A stretch of DNA of 64,000 bases from Streptomyces sp. VRA16 Mangrove soil. Its GTDB lineage: Bacteria; Actinomycetota; Actinomycetes; Streptomycetales; Streptomycetaceae. The DNA lies in the NCBI RefSeq assembly GCF_017377775.1, contig NZ_JAFVLN010000004.1, positions 124,001-188,000 of the forward strand, in the 5' to 3' direction. Each line of letters begins with the position of its first letter. Position 1 is the stretch's first letter. The position numbers and the translations under genes were made by a program. Under the pieces are notes generated by a model. The model worked only from the letters and a program-made list of their open reading frames with translations, was not told the DNA's origin and made no database searches. This document shows, in pieces, positions 17,604 through 26,126 of the stretch.

Positions 17604-17681
17604 TCAGGACTGGGGACGGCTTCCGTGGTTCGCCGCGTGCTTGCGGCGGGCCTTCTTCTTGCGGCGACGCTTCGAGGACAT
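17604..17681 (-). CDS. 50S ribosomal protein bL37 (25 aa)
   Basis: 25 residues: a start MSSKRRRKKKARRK followed by HAANHGSRPQS. This extremely basic peptide, with the NHG-RP ending, matches the actinobacterial ribosomal protein bL37 seen bound to 23S rRNA in mycobacterial ribosomes. The start is fixed by a strong AGGAGG 7 bases before ATG 17681. It is a stand-alone gene, too short for usual ORF cut-offs. Confidence 0.85.
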   Translation of the reverse strand: MSSKRRRKKKARRKHAANHGSRPQS

Positions 17682-17897
17682 GGGCGGCCTCCTCTTGGGA
17701 TAGCGGTCATTAAGGGCATTCAGCCCATTTTTCCCCACCCTTCCACAGGGCCCACGCGCCCGCGATCCGGCCGGCCGGCACCCCCGGCACACCCTCAAAG
17801 GGAAAATTAAGGCAAGAGGCCCGTTTTCCAAGGATTCGCCCAGGTCGCAGCGGCAGCATTCCCCATCGCAGGAGCCATGGATCAGGAAGGCTGGGGT

Positions 17898-19151
17898 GTG
17901 GGCGACTCTCGGGATCGGACAACGGACGAGGCGGACCGGACGCGGCAGGCGCGATCGGACCGCTGGTCACGGAGGGGAGTGCTGACTGCCTTCGGCGTGG
18001 CCTCGCTGGCCACCGTGGCGGGCTGCGCGGGCACCGCCGGGGCGAGGACCGGCTCGGGCGGGGCCGGTGCGAGCGCAGCGGCGAGCAAGGCCGAGGTGAC
18101 CGTGACCCCGGCGAGCGGCGCGACCGCCGCCGACTTCACCAGCCCCGTCACCGTACGGGTGTCCGGCGCCACCCTGGCGAGCGTGACGGTCACCGCCGGT
18201 GACGGCGGCGACGGGCTCAAGGGCGCCTTCAACGACGCCCGCACCACGTGGACGTCCAGCGGGAACCCCCTGTCGGACACGGACTACACCGTCACCGCCC
18301 GGGTCGAAGGGGCCGAATCGGCGCACACCTCCCGCTTCACGACCAAGAAGCCGGACGCGACCTTCGTCGGGTACTTCACCCCCGAGGACGGCTCCACGTC
18401 GGGCGTCGGCATGCCCGTCTCGATCAACTTCACGCACGCCGTCAGCGACCGGGCCGCCGTCCAGAAGGCGATCACCGTGACCGCCGATCCGGGCGTGGAG
18501 ATCGCCGGGCACTGGTTCGGCGACACCCGCCTCGACTTCCGGCCCGCCTCGTACTGGGCCGCCGGCACGAAGATCACCCTGAAGCTGCGGCTGAAGGACG
18601 TCCAGGGCGCGGACGGGGTGTACGGCACCCAGGACAAGGACGTCACCTTCCACATCGGACGCGAGCAGATCAGCGTCGTCGACCTGAGCAAGAAGTCGAT
18701 GACCGTCTCGCGGGACGGCAAGGAGATCGCCACGTACGACGTCACGGGCGGCGGCTCCGGGTACGAGACCTGGGCCGGGAAGATGGTGATCTCCGAGCGC
18801 TTCAAGGAGACCCGGATGGACTCGACGACCGTGGGGCTCGGCGACGAGTACGACATCGACGACGTGCCGCACGCGCAGCGGCTCACCACGTCCGGCACGT
18901 TCATCCACGGCAACTACTGGGCGGCCTCGTCGATCTTCGGCACCAGCAACACCAGTCACGGCTGTATCGGCCTGCGCGACGCCCAGGGCGCGGACGATCC
19001 TTCGACGCCGGGAGCGAAGTTCTACAAGAGCTCGATGGTCGGCGACGTGGTGGAGGTGCGCCGCTCCGGCGAGGACACCGTCGATCCGTCCAACGGCCTC
19101 AATGGCTGGAACCTGTCTTGGTCGGACTGGAAGGCGGGCAGCGCCGTCTGA
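17898..19151 (+). CDS. L,D-transpeptidase lipoprotein (YkuD, Ig-like domains)
   Basis: 417 residues from GTG 17898, preferred because GGAAGG lies 7 bases upstream; ATG 17877 in frame has AGGAG only 2 bases away. N-terminus has a Tat-like SRRGVLTAFG and a lipobox LATVAGC with Cys43, so it is probably anchored outside the membrane. Two Ig-like domains (about 65-250) precede the YkuD catalytic domain: HGNYW (about 337-341) and SHGCIGL with catalytic Cys356. It would form 3-3 cross-links in peptidoglycan, as LdtMt2-type proteins do. It stands alone, preceded by an AT-richer leader and followed by the JmjC-like pair. Confidence 0.93.
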   Translation: MGDSRDRTTDEADRTRQARSDRWSRRGVLTAFGVASLATVAGCAGTAGARTGSGGAGASAAASKAEVTVTPASGATAADFTSPVTVRVSGATLASVTVTAGDGGDGLKGAFNDARTTWTSSGNPLSDTDYTVTARVEGAESAHTSRFTTKKPDATFVGYFTPEDGSTSGVGMPVSINFTHAVSDRAAVQKAITVTADPGVEIAGHWFGDTRLDFRPASYWAAGTKITLKLRLKDVQGADGVYGTQDKDVTFHIGREQISVVDLSKKSMTVSRDGKEIATYDVTGGGSGYETWAGKMVISERFKETRMDSTTVGLGDEYDIDDVPHAQRLTTSGTFIHGNYWAASSIFGTSNTSHGCIGLRDAQGADDPSTPGAKFYKSSMVGDVVEVRRSGEDTVDPSNGLNGWNLSWSDWKAGSAV

Positions 19152-19243
19152 GGCGCGCGGTGCCGAGGGGTGGCGCGGGGCGTGCCGCATGTTCTGCGCC
19201 AGATGTTCACAGCTTCTCCGGAAGCCGTTGACGGCGCGGGAAA

Positions 19244-19259
19244 TGACCTGACAAGGTCA
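19244..19259. promoter_or_regulatory. Inverted repeat TGACCT-N4-AGGTCA before the JmjC-like pair
   Basis: TGACCT (19244-19249) and AGGTCA (19254-19259) flank GACA, 50 bases before ATG 19310. A possible -35 TTGACG lies at 19228-19233. Form and place suit an operator of the two-gene operon; the regulator is not evident. Confidence 0.35.
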
Positions 19260-19309
19260 CGGGGCCGTACCGCCACCCCCCGGTGACGGACCGAGGAGTT
19301 CCAGACCCG

Positions 19310-20536
19310 ATGAACGTCAGCCCCGTACCCGCCCCCGACCCGTCCGGCCCCGCACCACGCCAGGACTGGCAGCACTTCGCGCGGGAGCACTGGGCCAGGG
19401 AACCGGTTGTGATCCCCGGGGTCTGCCCGCTCGGTCTCGGCCGGGACCGGGCGCACACGCTGCTGCGGGCCGCGGTCGCTGCGGCGGCGCCCGGCCGGGT
19501 GCGGCTCGCCACGACCGACGGCTGGCTGCGACATCCGGGGCCGCTGCTGCCGGGTCCCGGCGACCGGGACCCCGCCGCCTACGCCGACCGCCTCGCCGCG
19601 GACCCCGCCCTGGCCGGTGACGGCTGGCTGCTGACGGTCGCCGATCCGCTGAGCCACGACTTCCGGCTGTGGTCGCGGGTGCGGGACTGCCTCGCGGAGC
19701 TGTGGCGCCACGTCGGCCGGGCCCCGCTGCCGATCACCGCGGAGCTGACCGTCGGCGACCGGCACCACACCGTGGAGGAGACGGCCGCCCGTCCGGACTC
19801 CGCGGCGCTGACCTGGGTGCTGCACGGCGAGCTGACCGTACGGGTACGGCCCGAGCACACCGGCACCGAGTACGAGCTGCGGGCCCGGGCCGGCGACCTG
19901 GTCCACTGGCCGGCCGGAAGCAGCCATCTCGAACACCGGCCGGGGCCCTGCACCACGCTGCGGCTCAGCGTCCCCGCGCGGACCACTGCCGCGCTGCCGT
20001 TCGTGGCGGACGTCGTCGCGGACCTGATGCGGCGCAGCCCCGCGTACGTGAGCGAGCAGATCACCTACCGGCATCCCGTCCCGGCCGCCCCCGACGGGCG
20101 GCTCGATCCGCCGGGTCAACTCGCCGACGCCGCAGCCGTGTTCACGGACACGATGGCGGGCCCGGAGCCCGAGCGGGCGCTGCTGCTGCGCTGGGCGGGG
20201 CTGCGCTCGGCGGCCGGGCTCGACCCGGTGCCGCCCCGGCGCCCCGGCGTCCGGCTCACCCCGGGGCACCGATTAAGGCGCACCGCTGAGATCGTCCGCC
20301 TGCCCGGCGACGGATCCAGCGCGATCTGGGCGGCGAACGGACACGCCTGGCCGGTGCCGCGGGCCACCGCCGACCTGATCCTGCCCCGGCTGCGCACGGC
20401 GCCCGGGGAGCTCACCGTGGCGGACCTCGCGGACACGGCCGCGACAGGCGCCGACGATCCCGCCCTCCTCGACCTGCTCGGCGAGCTGTACCGTGCGCGC
20501 GCCCTGACCGCGACGGGCCCGGAGCGGCGGGCATGA
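19310..20536 (+). CDS. JmjC/cupin_4-like protein with degenerate active site (gene 1 of pair), TTA codon
   Basis: 408 residues from ATG 19310 (GAGGAG 11 bases upstream). N-terminal FAREHWAREPVVIPG matches the entry of cupin_4/JmjC ribosomal-oxygenase-like proteins (F-x3-W-x-R-x-P). The later AGDLVHWPAGSSHLEH is the last cupin strand with a His (about 206), but the HxD pair of Fe(II)/2-oxoglutarate oxygenases is absent: the aligned place reads R-P-D-S. So it is probably not an active oxygenase by itself. The C-terminal ~150 residues look like the winged-helix tail of this family. Codon 322 (20273-20275) is TTA, the only one I find in the genes of this window, so translation may depend on bldA tRNA. 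It overlaps gene 2 by ATGA. Confidence 0.75.
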   Translation: MNVSPVPAPDPSGPAPRQDWQHFAREHWAREPVVIPGVCPLGLGRDRAHTLLRAAVAAAAPGRVRLATTDGWLRHPGPLLPGPGDRDPAAYADRLAADPALAGDGWLLTVADPLSHDFRLWSRVRDCLAELWRHVGRAPLPITAELTVGDRHHTVEETAARPDSAALTWVLHGELTVRVRPEHTGTEYELRARAGDLVHWPAGSSHLEHRPGPCTTLRLSVPARTTAALPFVADVVADLMRRSPAYVSEQITYRHPVPAAPDGRLDPPGQLADAAAVFTDTMAGPEPERALLLRWAGLRSAAGLDPVPPRRPGVRLTPGHRLRRTAEIVRLPGDGSSAIWAANGHAWPVPRATADLILPRLRTAPGELTVADLADTAATGADDPALLDLLGELYRARALTATGPERRA

Positions 20537-21735
20537 GCGCCGGTGGCACGGCCCGGGCCGAAGAGTCCCGGCACCGCGGCGCCCCGCACATCGACATCGC
20601 GGAGACGCTCGACTGGCGGCGCTTCGCCGCCGAGCACTGGGACCGGCGCCCTGTGCTGATCCGCGGGTCCGGTGTCCCGCACGCGCCCTTCGACCTCAAC
20701 GAGGTGTTCGAGACGGCGGTCGTCGCCGCCCACCGCGCCCACACCCCGGACCGGATCCGCTTCACCGCGGGGCAGCGCCGTCTCGTCGACCCCGGGGATC
20801 TGCTGCCGCGCCCCGAGGACGGCTCCTTCGACGCCTATGACCGGCGGCTGGCGGGCCAACTGACCGGAGAATCGTTCTCCCTGGAGGTCCGCGGGCTGCA
20901 CTCCGTGCACCATCCGCTCTGGGCGCGCGAACGCGCGTTCCTCTCCGGTCTGTGGCGCCGGGTGGGCCAGCCGGGCCCGTGCGCGACCACGACGCTCTGC
21001 CACGGCGCGGGCGAGCCCACCGCGTCCCGCACCCACCAAGGCGCGACGTTCCTCTACCTGGTGGCGGGCCCGCGGCGGCTGTGGATCGGCCGCGACGGGC
21101 GCTGGTCGGTGGCCGACGCGACCCCCGGCGACCTGGTCTACTGGCCGGCCGGTCACCGGCACACGACGGAGCCGGGCCCCGAACCGGCGACGCAGGTCCG
21201 CATCGGCGTCCCGCGCGCCCCGGCCCGCCCCGGCAGCGGCCTCCGGACGATCCTCGCGCCGGGCCCCAACCCCCTCTCTCCGCAGGGCGGTTGGGGCGGC
21301 GACGGCATCCACGTACCGGACGGCGAACCGCCCGACGACCTGCCGGCCGGGCTGCCGCCGGTGTTCGCGGCGGCGCTCGACCACTTCCGGCAGGCGGCCC
21401 GGCCCGCGGCGGCGCACGGCTGGGTGGCGCGCGAGGCGCTGCGCCAGGCCACGAACGGCGGTCTGGGGCCCGTGCCGCCGCCGGCCCGGCCCGGCTATTT
21501 CACGGACGACGACGCGGTACGGGCGACCGAGCGTGTGCTGTGGTCCGCGGTCGGCGGGCGGCGGCTGGTCGCGGCGTGCGGGCACGTGCTGGAGACGGAC
21601 CTGTCCGCGCCCGAACTCTCCGCCGTCCTCGGCCTGTTGAATTCCGGCGAGCCGGTACAGGTGGGTGAACTCACCCCACCCGCACGGTCGTTGATGTCCC
21701 GGCTCTCCGGCTTCCGGGCGGTCGAACGCCTGTGA
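20533..21735 (+). CDS. JmjC/cupin_4-like protein (gene 2 of pair)
   Basis: 400 residues, start overlapping the stop of gene 1 by ATGA. It is a paralogue: FAAEHWDRRPVLIRG at about 31-45, then SRTHQGATFLYLVAG (His168, with Gly where the family has Asp) and PGDLVYWPAGHRHTTE (His208/His210). Two of the three usual metal ligands may remain, so metal binding is possible but the classic H-x-D...H triad is not complete. A C-terminal winged-helix-like part follows. The pair probably forms a heterodimer. Substrate unknown: ribosomal protein or peptide hydroxylation is what intact relatives do. Confidence 0.75.
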   Translation: MSAGGTARAEESRHRGAPHIDIAETLDWRRFAAEHWDRRPVLIRGSGVPHAPFDLNEVFETAVVAAHRAHTPDRIRFTAGQRRLVDPGDLLPRPEDGSFDAYDRRLAGQLTGESFSLEVRGLHSVHHPLWARERAFLSGLWRRVGQPGPCATTTLCHGAGEPTASRTHQGATFLYLVAGPRRLWIGRDGRWSVADATPGDLVYWPAGHRHTTEPGPEPATQVRIGVPRAPARPGSGLRTILAPGPNPLSPQGGWGGDGIHVPDGEPPDDLPAGLPPVFAAALDHFRQAARPAAAHGWVAREALRQATNGGLGPVPPPARPGYFTDDDAVRATERVLWSAVGGRRLVAACGHVLETDLSAPELSAVLGLLNSGEPVQVGELTPPARSLMSRLSGFRAVERL

Positions 21736-21756
21736 CGCCCGGCGTCCCCGCCTCCC

Positions 21757-23214
21757 TCAGTTCACCGGGATCGCCAGGTACTTGTACTCCAGGAACTCCT
21801 CGATGCCGACCCGCCCTCCCTCGCGGCCGAGCCCGGACTGTTTGACGCCGCCGAAGGGCGCGGCCGGGTTGGAGACCAGACCCGTGTTGAGCCCGACCAT
21901 GCCGGTCTCCAGCCGTTCGCCGACGCGCAGCGCCCGGTCGAGGTCCCGGGTGAAGACGTACGAGACGAGGCCCCACTCGGTGTCGTTGGCGACGCGCACG
22001 ACGTCGTCCTCGTCCTCGAAGGTGAAGAGCGCGGCGACCGGGCCGAAGATCTCCGTCGTGGCGAGGTCGGCCTCGCGCGGCACCTGGGCGAGCACGGTCG
22101 GCGGGTAGAAGTTCCCCTCCCCGGCCGCCGGTTCACCCCCGGTGAGCACCTTCGCCCCGCGCTCCACGGCGTCCCGCACGAGCCGGACGACCTTGTCGCG
22201 TCCGGCGCCGTCGATGAGCGGTCCGACGTCCGTGCCCGGTGCGGTGCCGTCGCCGACGGTCAGCGCCGCCATCCGGGCCGTGAGGCGGGTGGCGAACTCC
22301 TCGGCGACGGAGGCGTGCACATAGATCCGGTTGGCGGCGGTGCACGCCTCGCCCATGTTGCGCATCTTGGCGACCATGGCGCCGTTCACGGCCGCGTCGA
22401 GGTCGGCGTCCTCGAACACGATCAGCGGGGCGTTGCCGCCGAGTTCGAGCGAGGTGCGGACGACGGTGTCGGCGCACTGGGCGAGCAGGATGCGGCCGAC
22501 CTGCGTGGACCCGGTGAAGGAGAGCTTGCGGATGCCGCCGCCGCGCAGCAGGGGCTCGACCACGCCCGCCGCGTCCGACGTGGTCAGCACGTTCAGGACG
22601 CCCGGCGGCAGGCCCGCCTCGGTGAGAATGCCGGTCAGCGCGAGCGTGGACAGCGGGGTCTGCGGCGCCGGTTTGAGGATCATGGTGCAGCCCGCCGCGA
22701 CGGCCGGGCCGATCTTGCGGGTGCCCATGGCGAGCGGGAAGTTCCAGGGCGTGATCAGCAGACAGGGGCCGACGGGTTGGCGCAGCACCAGGTGGCGGTT
22801 GCGGCCGTCGGGGCTGAGCGCGTAGCCGCCGTCGACGCGGACCGCCTCCTCGGAGAACCAGCGGAAGAACTCCGCCGCGTAGGCGACCTCGCCACGGGCC
22901 TCCGCCAGCGGTTTGCCCATCTCCAGGGTCATCAGAAGGGCGAGTTCCTCGGTGCGGGCGAGGATGATCTCGTAGGCGCGGCGCAGGATCTCCGAGCGTT
23001 CCCTGGGCGCGGTGGCGGCCCAGGCGCGTTGCGCCTGCGACGCCGCGGCGAGGGCGAGGGCGCCGTCCTCGGGGCCCGCGTCGGCGACGTGGCAGAGGGT
23101 GGCGCCGGTGGCGGGGTTCTCCACGGGCATGGTGCGGTGCGCCGTCGCGGGTTGCCAGGCGCCGTTGACGTGGAGGTTCTTCTGTACGGCTGCGACGACT
23201 TCGGTGGTGGTCAT
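21757..23214 (-). CDS. NAD(P)-dependent aldehyde dehydrogenase, succinate-semialdehyde type
   Basis: 485 residues, standard ALDH size. Motifs: PWNFPLAMGTRKIGPAVAAG (cofactor entry), FTGSTQVGR, catalytic Glu in LELGGNAP, catalytic Cys in GEACTAANR, and EIFGPVAALFTFEDED near the end. The pattern GEACTAANR is close to GabD proteins, which oxidise succinate semialdehyde to succinate. Next gene upstream is a GabT-like aminotransferase on the same strand, 198 bases away, supporting 4-aminobutyrate or a related omega-amino acid as the pathway. Other short semialdehydes cannot be excluded. Confidence 0.88.
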   Translation of the reverse strand: MTTTEVVAAVQKNLHVNGAWQPATAHRTMPVENPATGATLCHVADAGPEDGALALAAASQAQRAWAATAPRERSEILRRAYEIILARTEELALLMTLEMGKPLAEARGEVAYAAEFFRWFSEEAVRVDGGYALSPDGRNRHLVLRQPVGPCLLITPWNFPLAMGTRKIGPAVAAGCTMILKPAPQTPLSTLALTGILTEAGLPPGVLNVLTTSDAAGVVEPLLRGGGIRKLSFTGSTQVGRILLAQCADTVVRTSLELGGNAPLIVFEDADLDAAVNGAMVAKMRNMGEACTAANRIYVHASVAEEFATRLTARMAALTVGDGTAPGTDVGPLIDGAGRDKVVRLVRDAVERGAKVLTGGEPAAGEGNFYPPTVLAQVPREADLATTEIFGPVAALFTFEDEDDVVRVANDTEWGLVSYVFTRDLDRALRVGERLETGMVGLNTGLVSNPAAPFGGVKQSGLGREGGRVGIEEFLEYKYLAIPVN

Positions 23215-23292
23215 GGTGGGCTCCGTCTTCGTCGGGGGGATGTTCGGGCAGGGGTGGGCGAGTGCGCGTCGTCGTGGGCTGCTCGCGCCGTT

Positions 23293-23341
23293 CCCCGCGC
23301 CCCTGGAGATGCGCGCAGCGCATGCCTTCAGGGGCGCGGGG
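23293..23341. repeat. Dispersed GC-rich palindrome (Streptomyces interspersed type)
   Basis: CCCCGCGCCCCTG (23293-23305) pairs perfectly with CAGGGGCGCGGGG (23329-23341); inside is a second small stem ATGCGC-gca-GCGCAT. It lies between the aminotransferase and aldehyde dehydrogenase genes. The sequence GTTCCCCGCGCCCCT is very common between Streptomyces genes; half of one also occurs at 53255-53269. It may act as a partial terminator or mRNA-stability element inside the operon. Confidence 0.7.
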
Positions 23342-23412
23342 CCGTAACCGTCCGCGGCTCCGCCGCGCGGCGCGACCAGCCCCCACCGGACCGCACCCGC
23401 CCACCGGACCGG

Positions 23413-24675
23413 CTAACCGACGGGTGCCGTCGCCGCCGAAACGGCCGCTCCCCACATCCCCAGGGCCTCGTCCACCTGCGTCTCCGACACGACGAGCGCC
23501 GGAATCATCCGCACCACGTTGCCCCAAGGGCCGCAGGTCAGCAGCAACAGCCCCGCGTCCGCGGCGGCCTGCTGCGCCCGGAGGGCCGTCGCCGCGTCGG
23601 GCTCGCCGTCCGGCGTCGTGAACTCGCTCGCCAGCATCAGGCCGAGACCGCGTACGTCACCGATGGCCGGGGTCTTCGCGGCGACGTCCTCCAGGCCGGT
23701 CCGCAGCCGTGCGCCCATCGCCGCCGCGTTGGCGACGAGCCCCTCCTCCTCGATCACGTCGAGCGTCGCGCAGGCCGCGGCGCAGGCGACCGCGTTGCCG
23801 CCGTAGGTGCCGCCCTGGGAACCGGGCCTGACCTTGTGCATCAGCTCGGCCGACGCCGCGATCCCGGACAGCGGGAACCCGGACGCGAGCCCCTTCGCCG
23901 TGATCAGCACGTCGGGGCGGACGCCGAAGTGGTCGTGGCCCCAGAAGCGGCCGGTGCGGCCGACGCCGGTCTGGATCTCGTCGAGGATCAGCAGGATCCC
24001 GTGCCGGTCGGCGCGCTCCCGAAGCCCGTGCAGAAAGGCCGAGTTGGCCGGCACGTAGCCGCCCTCGCCGAGGACCGGTTCGACGAGGATCGCCGCCGTG
24101 TCGTCCGGGTCCGACACCGTGGCGAGCAGATGGTCGAGCTCCCGCAGCGCGAACCGGGTCGCCGTCTCCTCGTCCCACCCGTAGTGATACGCGTTCGGGA
24201 ACGGCGTGATCGCCACACCTGCCATCAGGGGCCCGAACCCGGTGCGGATCTTCGTCCCCGAGGTGGTCAGGGAGGCGGCCGCCACGGTCCTGCCGTGGAA
24301 GCCGCCGTGCGCGACGACGATGTTCGGCCGGCCGGTCGCCTGCCGGGCCAGGCGCAGCGCCGCCTCCACCGCCTCGCTGCCCGAGTTCACGAAGAACAGA
24401 CTGTCCAGGCCCTCGGGCAGCACGTCGCCCAGCTTCTCCACCAGGCGTTGCAGCGGCTGGTGCAGCACGGTCGTGTACTGGCCGTGGATGAGCGTGGCCA
24501 CCTGCTCCTGCGCGGCCGCCACCACCCGTGGATGGCAGTGCCCGGTGCTCGTCACCCCGATCCCCGCTGTGAAGTCCAGATACCGGCGGCCGTCGATGCC
24601 GTAGAGATGGACGCCCTCCCCGCGCTGCGCGACGACGGGGGTGGCCTGACGCAAGTGCTCGGACAGTTGGGTCAT
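23413..24675 (-). CDS. Class III aminotransferase, 4-aminobutyrate (GABA) aminotransferase-like
   Basis: 420 residues from ATG 24675. PLP enzyme, fold type I class III: FVNSGSEAVEAALRLAR (phosphate loop), HGGFHGRTVAA, LILDEIQTGVGRTG with the PLP-binding Asp, and LITAKGLASGFPLSG with the Schiff-base Lys. It transfers an omega-amino group to 2-oxoglutarate; GABA is most likely given the adjacent semialdehyde dehydrogenase. No strong Shine-Dalgarno (GGGACC). The divergent intergenic region with the ROK regulator has two TGCGxAAT-type motifs. Confidence 0.88.
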   Translation of the reverse strand: MTQLSEHLRQATPVVAQRGEGVHLYGIDGRRYLDFTAGIGVTSTGHCHPRVVAAAQEQVATLIHGQYTTVLHQPLQRLVEKLGDVLPEGLDSLFFVNSGSEAVEAALRLARQATGRPNIVVAHGGFHGRTVAAASLTTSGTKIRTGFGPLMAGVAITPFPNAYHYGWDEETATRFALRELDHLLATVSDPDDTAAILVEPVLGEGGYVPANSAFLHGLRERADRHGILLILDEIQTGVGRTGRFWGHDHFGVRPDVLITAKGLASGFPLSGIAASAELMHKVRPGSQGGTYGGNAVACAAACATLDVIEEEGLVANAAAMGARLRTGLEDVAAKTPAIGDVRGLGLMLASEFTTPDGEPDAATALRAQQAAADAGLLLLTCGPWGNVVRMIPALVVSETQVDEALGMWGAAVSAATAPVG

Positions 24676-24763
24676 GGTCCCAGCGTCAACGCCGGGCCGA
24701 ACGGGCGTCAATGGGTCATGTGTGACGATTCGCCGCCCGCCTCGCGCTGACAACGCCCCGCGG

Positions 24764-24785
24764 ATTCGCAGGAGTTCTGCGTAAT
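24764..24785. promoter_or_regulatory. Near-palindrome between aminotransferase and ROK genes
   Basis: ATTCGCAG (24764-24771) - GAGTT - CTGCGTAAT (24777-24785) is a nearly symmetric element, and a related CCTGCGCAAT occurs at 24831-24840. The symmetric TTxTGC/GCA form resembles Lrp/AsnC-type sites; the assignment is a guess. Confidence 0.3.
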
Positions 24786-24876
24786 TTCCGCGCCGGTGGG
24801 GTTCCCAAGCCCGGACGGTTCTGCAACAGTCCTGCGCAATCGAACGCGCGTGGCCGCTCGGCCGGAGGGAGATTCC

Positions 24877-26046
24877 GTGACGGTGCACGACAGGGCGCGC
24901 GGGCACGACCTCGCGGCGCTGCGCGGCCTCAACACCGCTGTGGTGCTGCGGGCGTTGCGCCAGGAGAGCCCGCAGACGGTGAGCGGGCTCGCCGGTGCGA
25001 CGGGGCTCTCCCGGCCGACGGTGGAGGCGCTCGTCGAGGAGCTGACCGGGCAGGGCTGGATCGCCGAGGCGGACATCCCGGCGACGGGGCGGGCGCCGGG
25101 CCGGCCCGCGCGGCGCTACCGGTTCCGGGCCGAGGCCGGGCACGTCGTCGGCGTCGACATCGGGCTGAAGAAGATCGTGCTGCTGCTGGCCCGGCTCGAC
25201 GGCGAGATCGTGGCCCGGCAACGGGAGGACTTCGCACCGCAGTTGTCGGGCGCCGAGCGCATCGCGCTGCTGCGCGCCCGGCTGCGCCGCTTCCTCGCCG
25301 GGCAGGGGCTCGGCCCGCACGACGTGTGGTCGCTGGGCATCGGCGTGCCCGGCATGGTCGACGAGACCGGGCGGATCCGGTCCGTGATCGTGCCGGACTG
25401 GACCGATCTGGATCTGGCACGACGGCTCGCCGACGACTTCCCCGGCACCGGCCGCGTGCTCGTCGAGAACGATGTGAACCTCGCGGTGCTCGCCGAGCAC
25501 TGGCGCGGCGCGGCACGGCTCGCGGACGACGTGGCGTGCGTGCTGCTGGGACCGCGGATCTCCTGCGGCGTGCTGATCGACGGACGGCTGCACCGGGGAC
25601 GGCGCGGCGGCGCGGGCGAGCTCGGCATCCTGCCCCAGCTCGGTGTGGACGAGGCGGAGAAGGGCTTCGCCTGGACCGGCGCACGGCTGCCCGGCGAGTC
25701 GGAGACGGACGCACTCGCCCGCGCCGTGCGGGCCGGGGACCCGGCGGCGCTCGCCGTCCTCGACCGCTTCCTGACCGGCGTCGCCCCGGCCGTCGCCGCG
25801 CTCGTGCTCGCCCTCGATCCCGAACTCGTCGTACTGGCAGGCGCGTTGGCACCGATCGGCGATCCGCTGGGCCCGCTGCTGGCCGAGCGGCTCGCGCCGC
25901 TCACCCTGCACGTGCCGCGCGTCACCGTCAGCACGCTCGGCCGCGAGGGCGTGGCCCTGGGCGCCGTGCGCCGCGCACTGGACGCGGTGGAGGTCCGGCT
26001 CCCCCAGCGGCACCCCCCGTCGAGCCCGTCCCCGCCCGCACGCTGA
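24877..26046 (+). CDS. ROK-family transcriptional repressor of the sugar operon
   Basis: 389 residues from GTG 24877, chosen for GGAGGGA about 7 bases upstream. N-terminal winged helix (about 20-75; TVSGLAGATGLSRPTVEALVEEL has the recognition helix SRPTVEALV). The rest is a ROK fold: GHVVGVDIGLKKIVLLLARL (ATP/sugar loop) and LGIGVPGMVDETG. The zinc-binding Cys motif CxCGxxGC of sugar kinases is missing and the ExGH site reads GGAGELGILPQ, so it is a regulator, not a kinase. It precedes the ABC sugar genes by 80 bases and probably represses them until a sugar binds. Confidence 0.88.
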   Translation: MTVHDRARGHDLAALRGLNTAVVLRALRQESPQTVSGLAGATGLSRPTVEALVEELTGQGWIAEADIPATGRAPGRPARRYRFRAEAGHVVGVDIGLKKIVLLLARLDGEIVARQREDFAPQLSGAERIALLRARLRRFLAGQGLGPHDVWSLGIGVPGMVDETGRIRSVIVPDWTDLDLARRLADDFPGTGRVLVENDVNLAVLAEHWRGAARLADDVACVLLGPRISCGVLIDGRLHRGRRGGAGELGILPQLGVDEAEKGFAWTGARLPGESETDALARAVRAGDPAALAVLDRFLTGVAPAVAALVLALDPELVVLAGALAPIGDPLGPLLAERLAPLTLHVPRVTVSTLGREGVALGAVRRALDAVEVRLPQRHPPSSPSPPAR

Positions 26047-26080
26047 GCCACCCGCACGCACCACACCTCAGCCCCGCACA

Positions 26081-26109
26081 CCCCTTCTCCCCCCTCTCCC
26101 CCTCTCCCC
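26081..26109 (-). other. Four-run G-quadruplex motif before the sugar ABC operon
   Basis: On the minus strand four G runs (4, 6, 5 and 4 long counted left to right) are separated by loops of 3-4 bases (AGAA, AGA, AGA). The plus strand is a polypyrimidine tract ending 18 bases before the lipoprotein ATG. It could fold as a DNA quadruplex in the template strand. Confidence 0.6.
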
Positions 26110-26126
26110 ACCCACCGGAGACGCGT

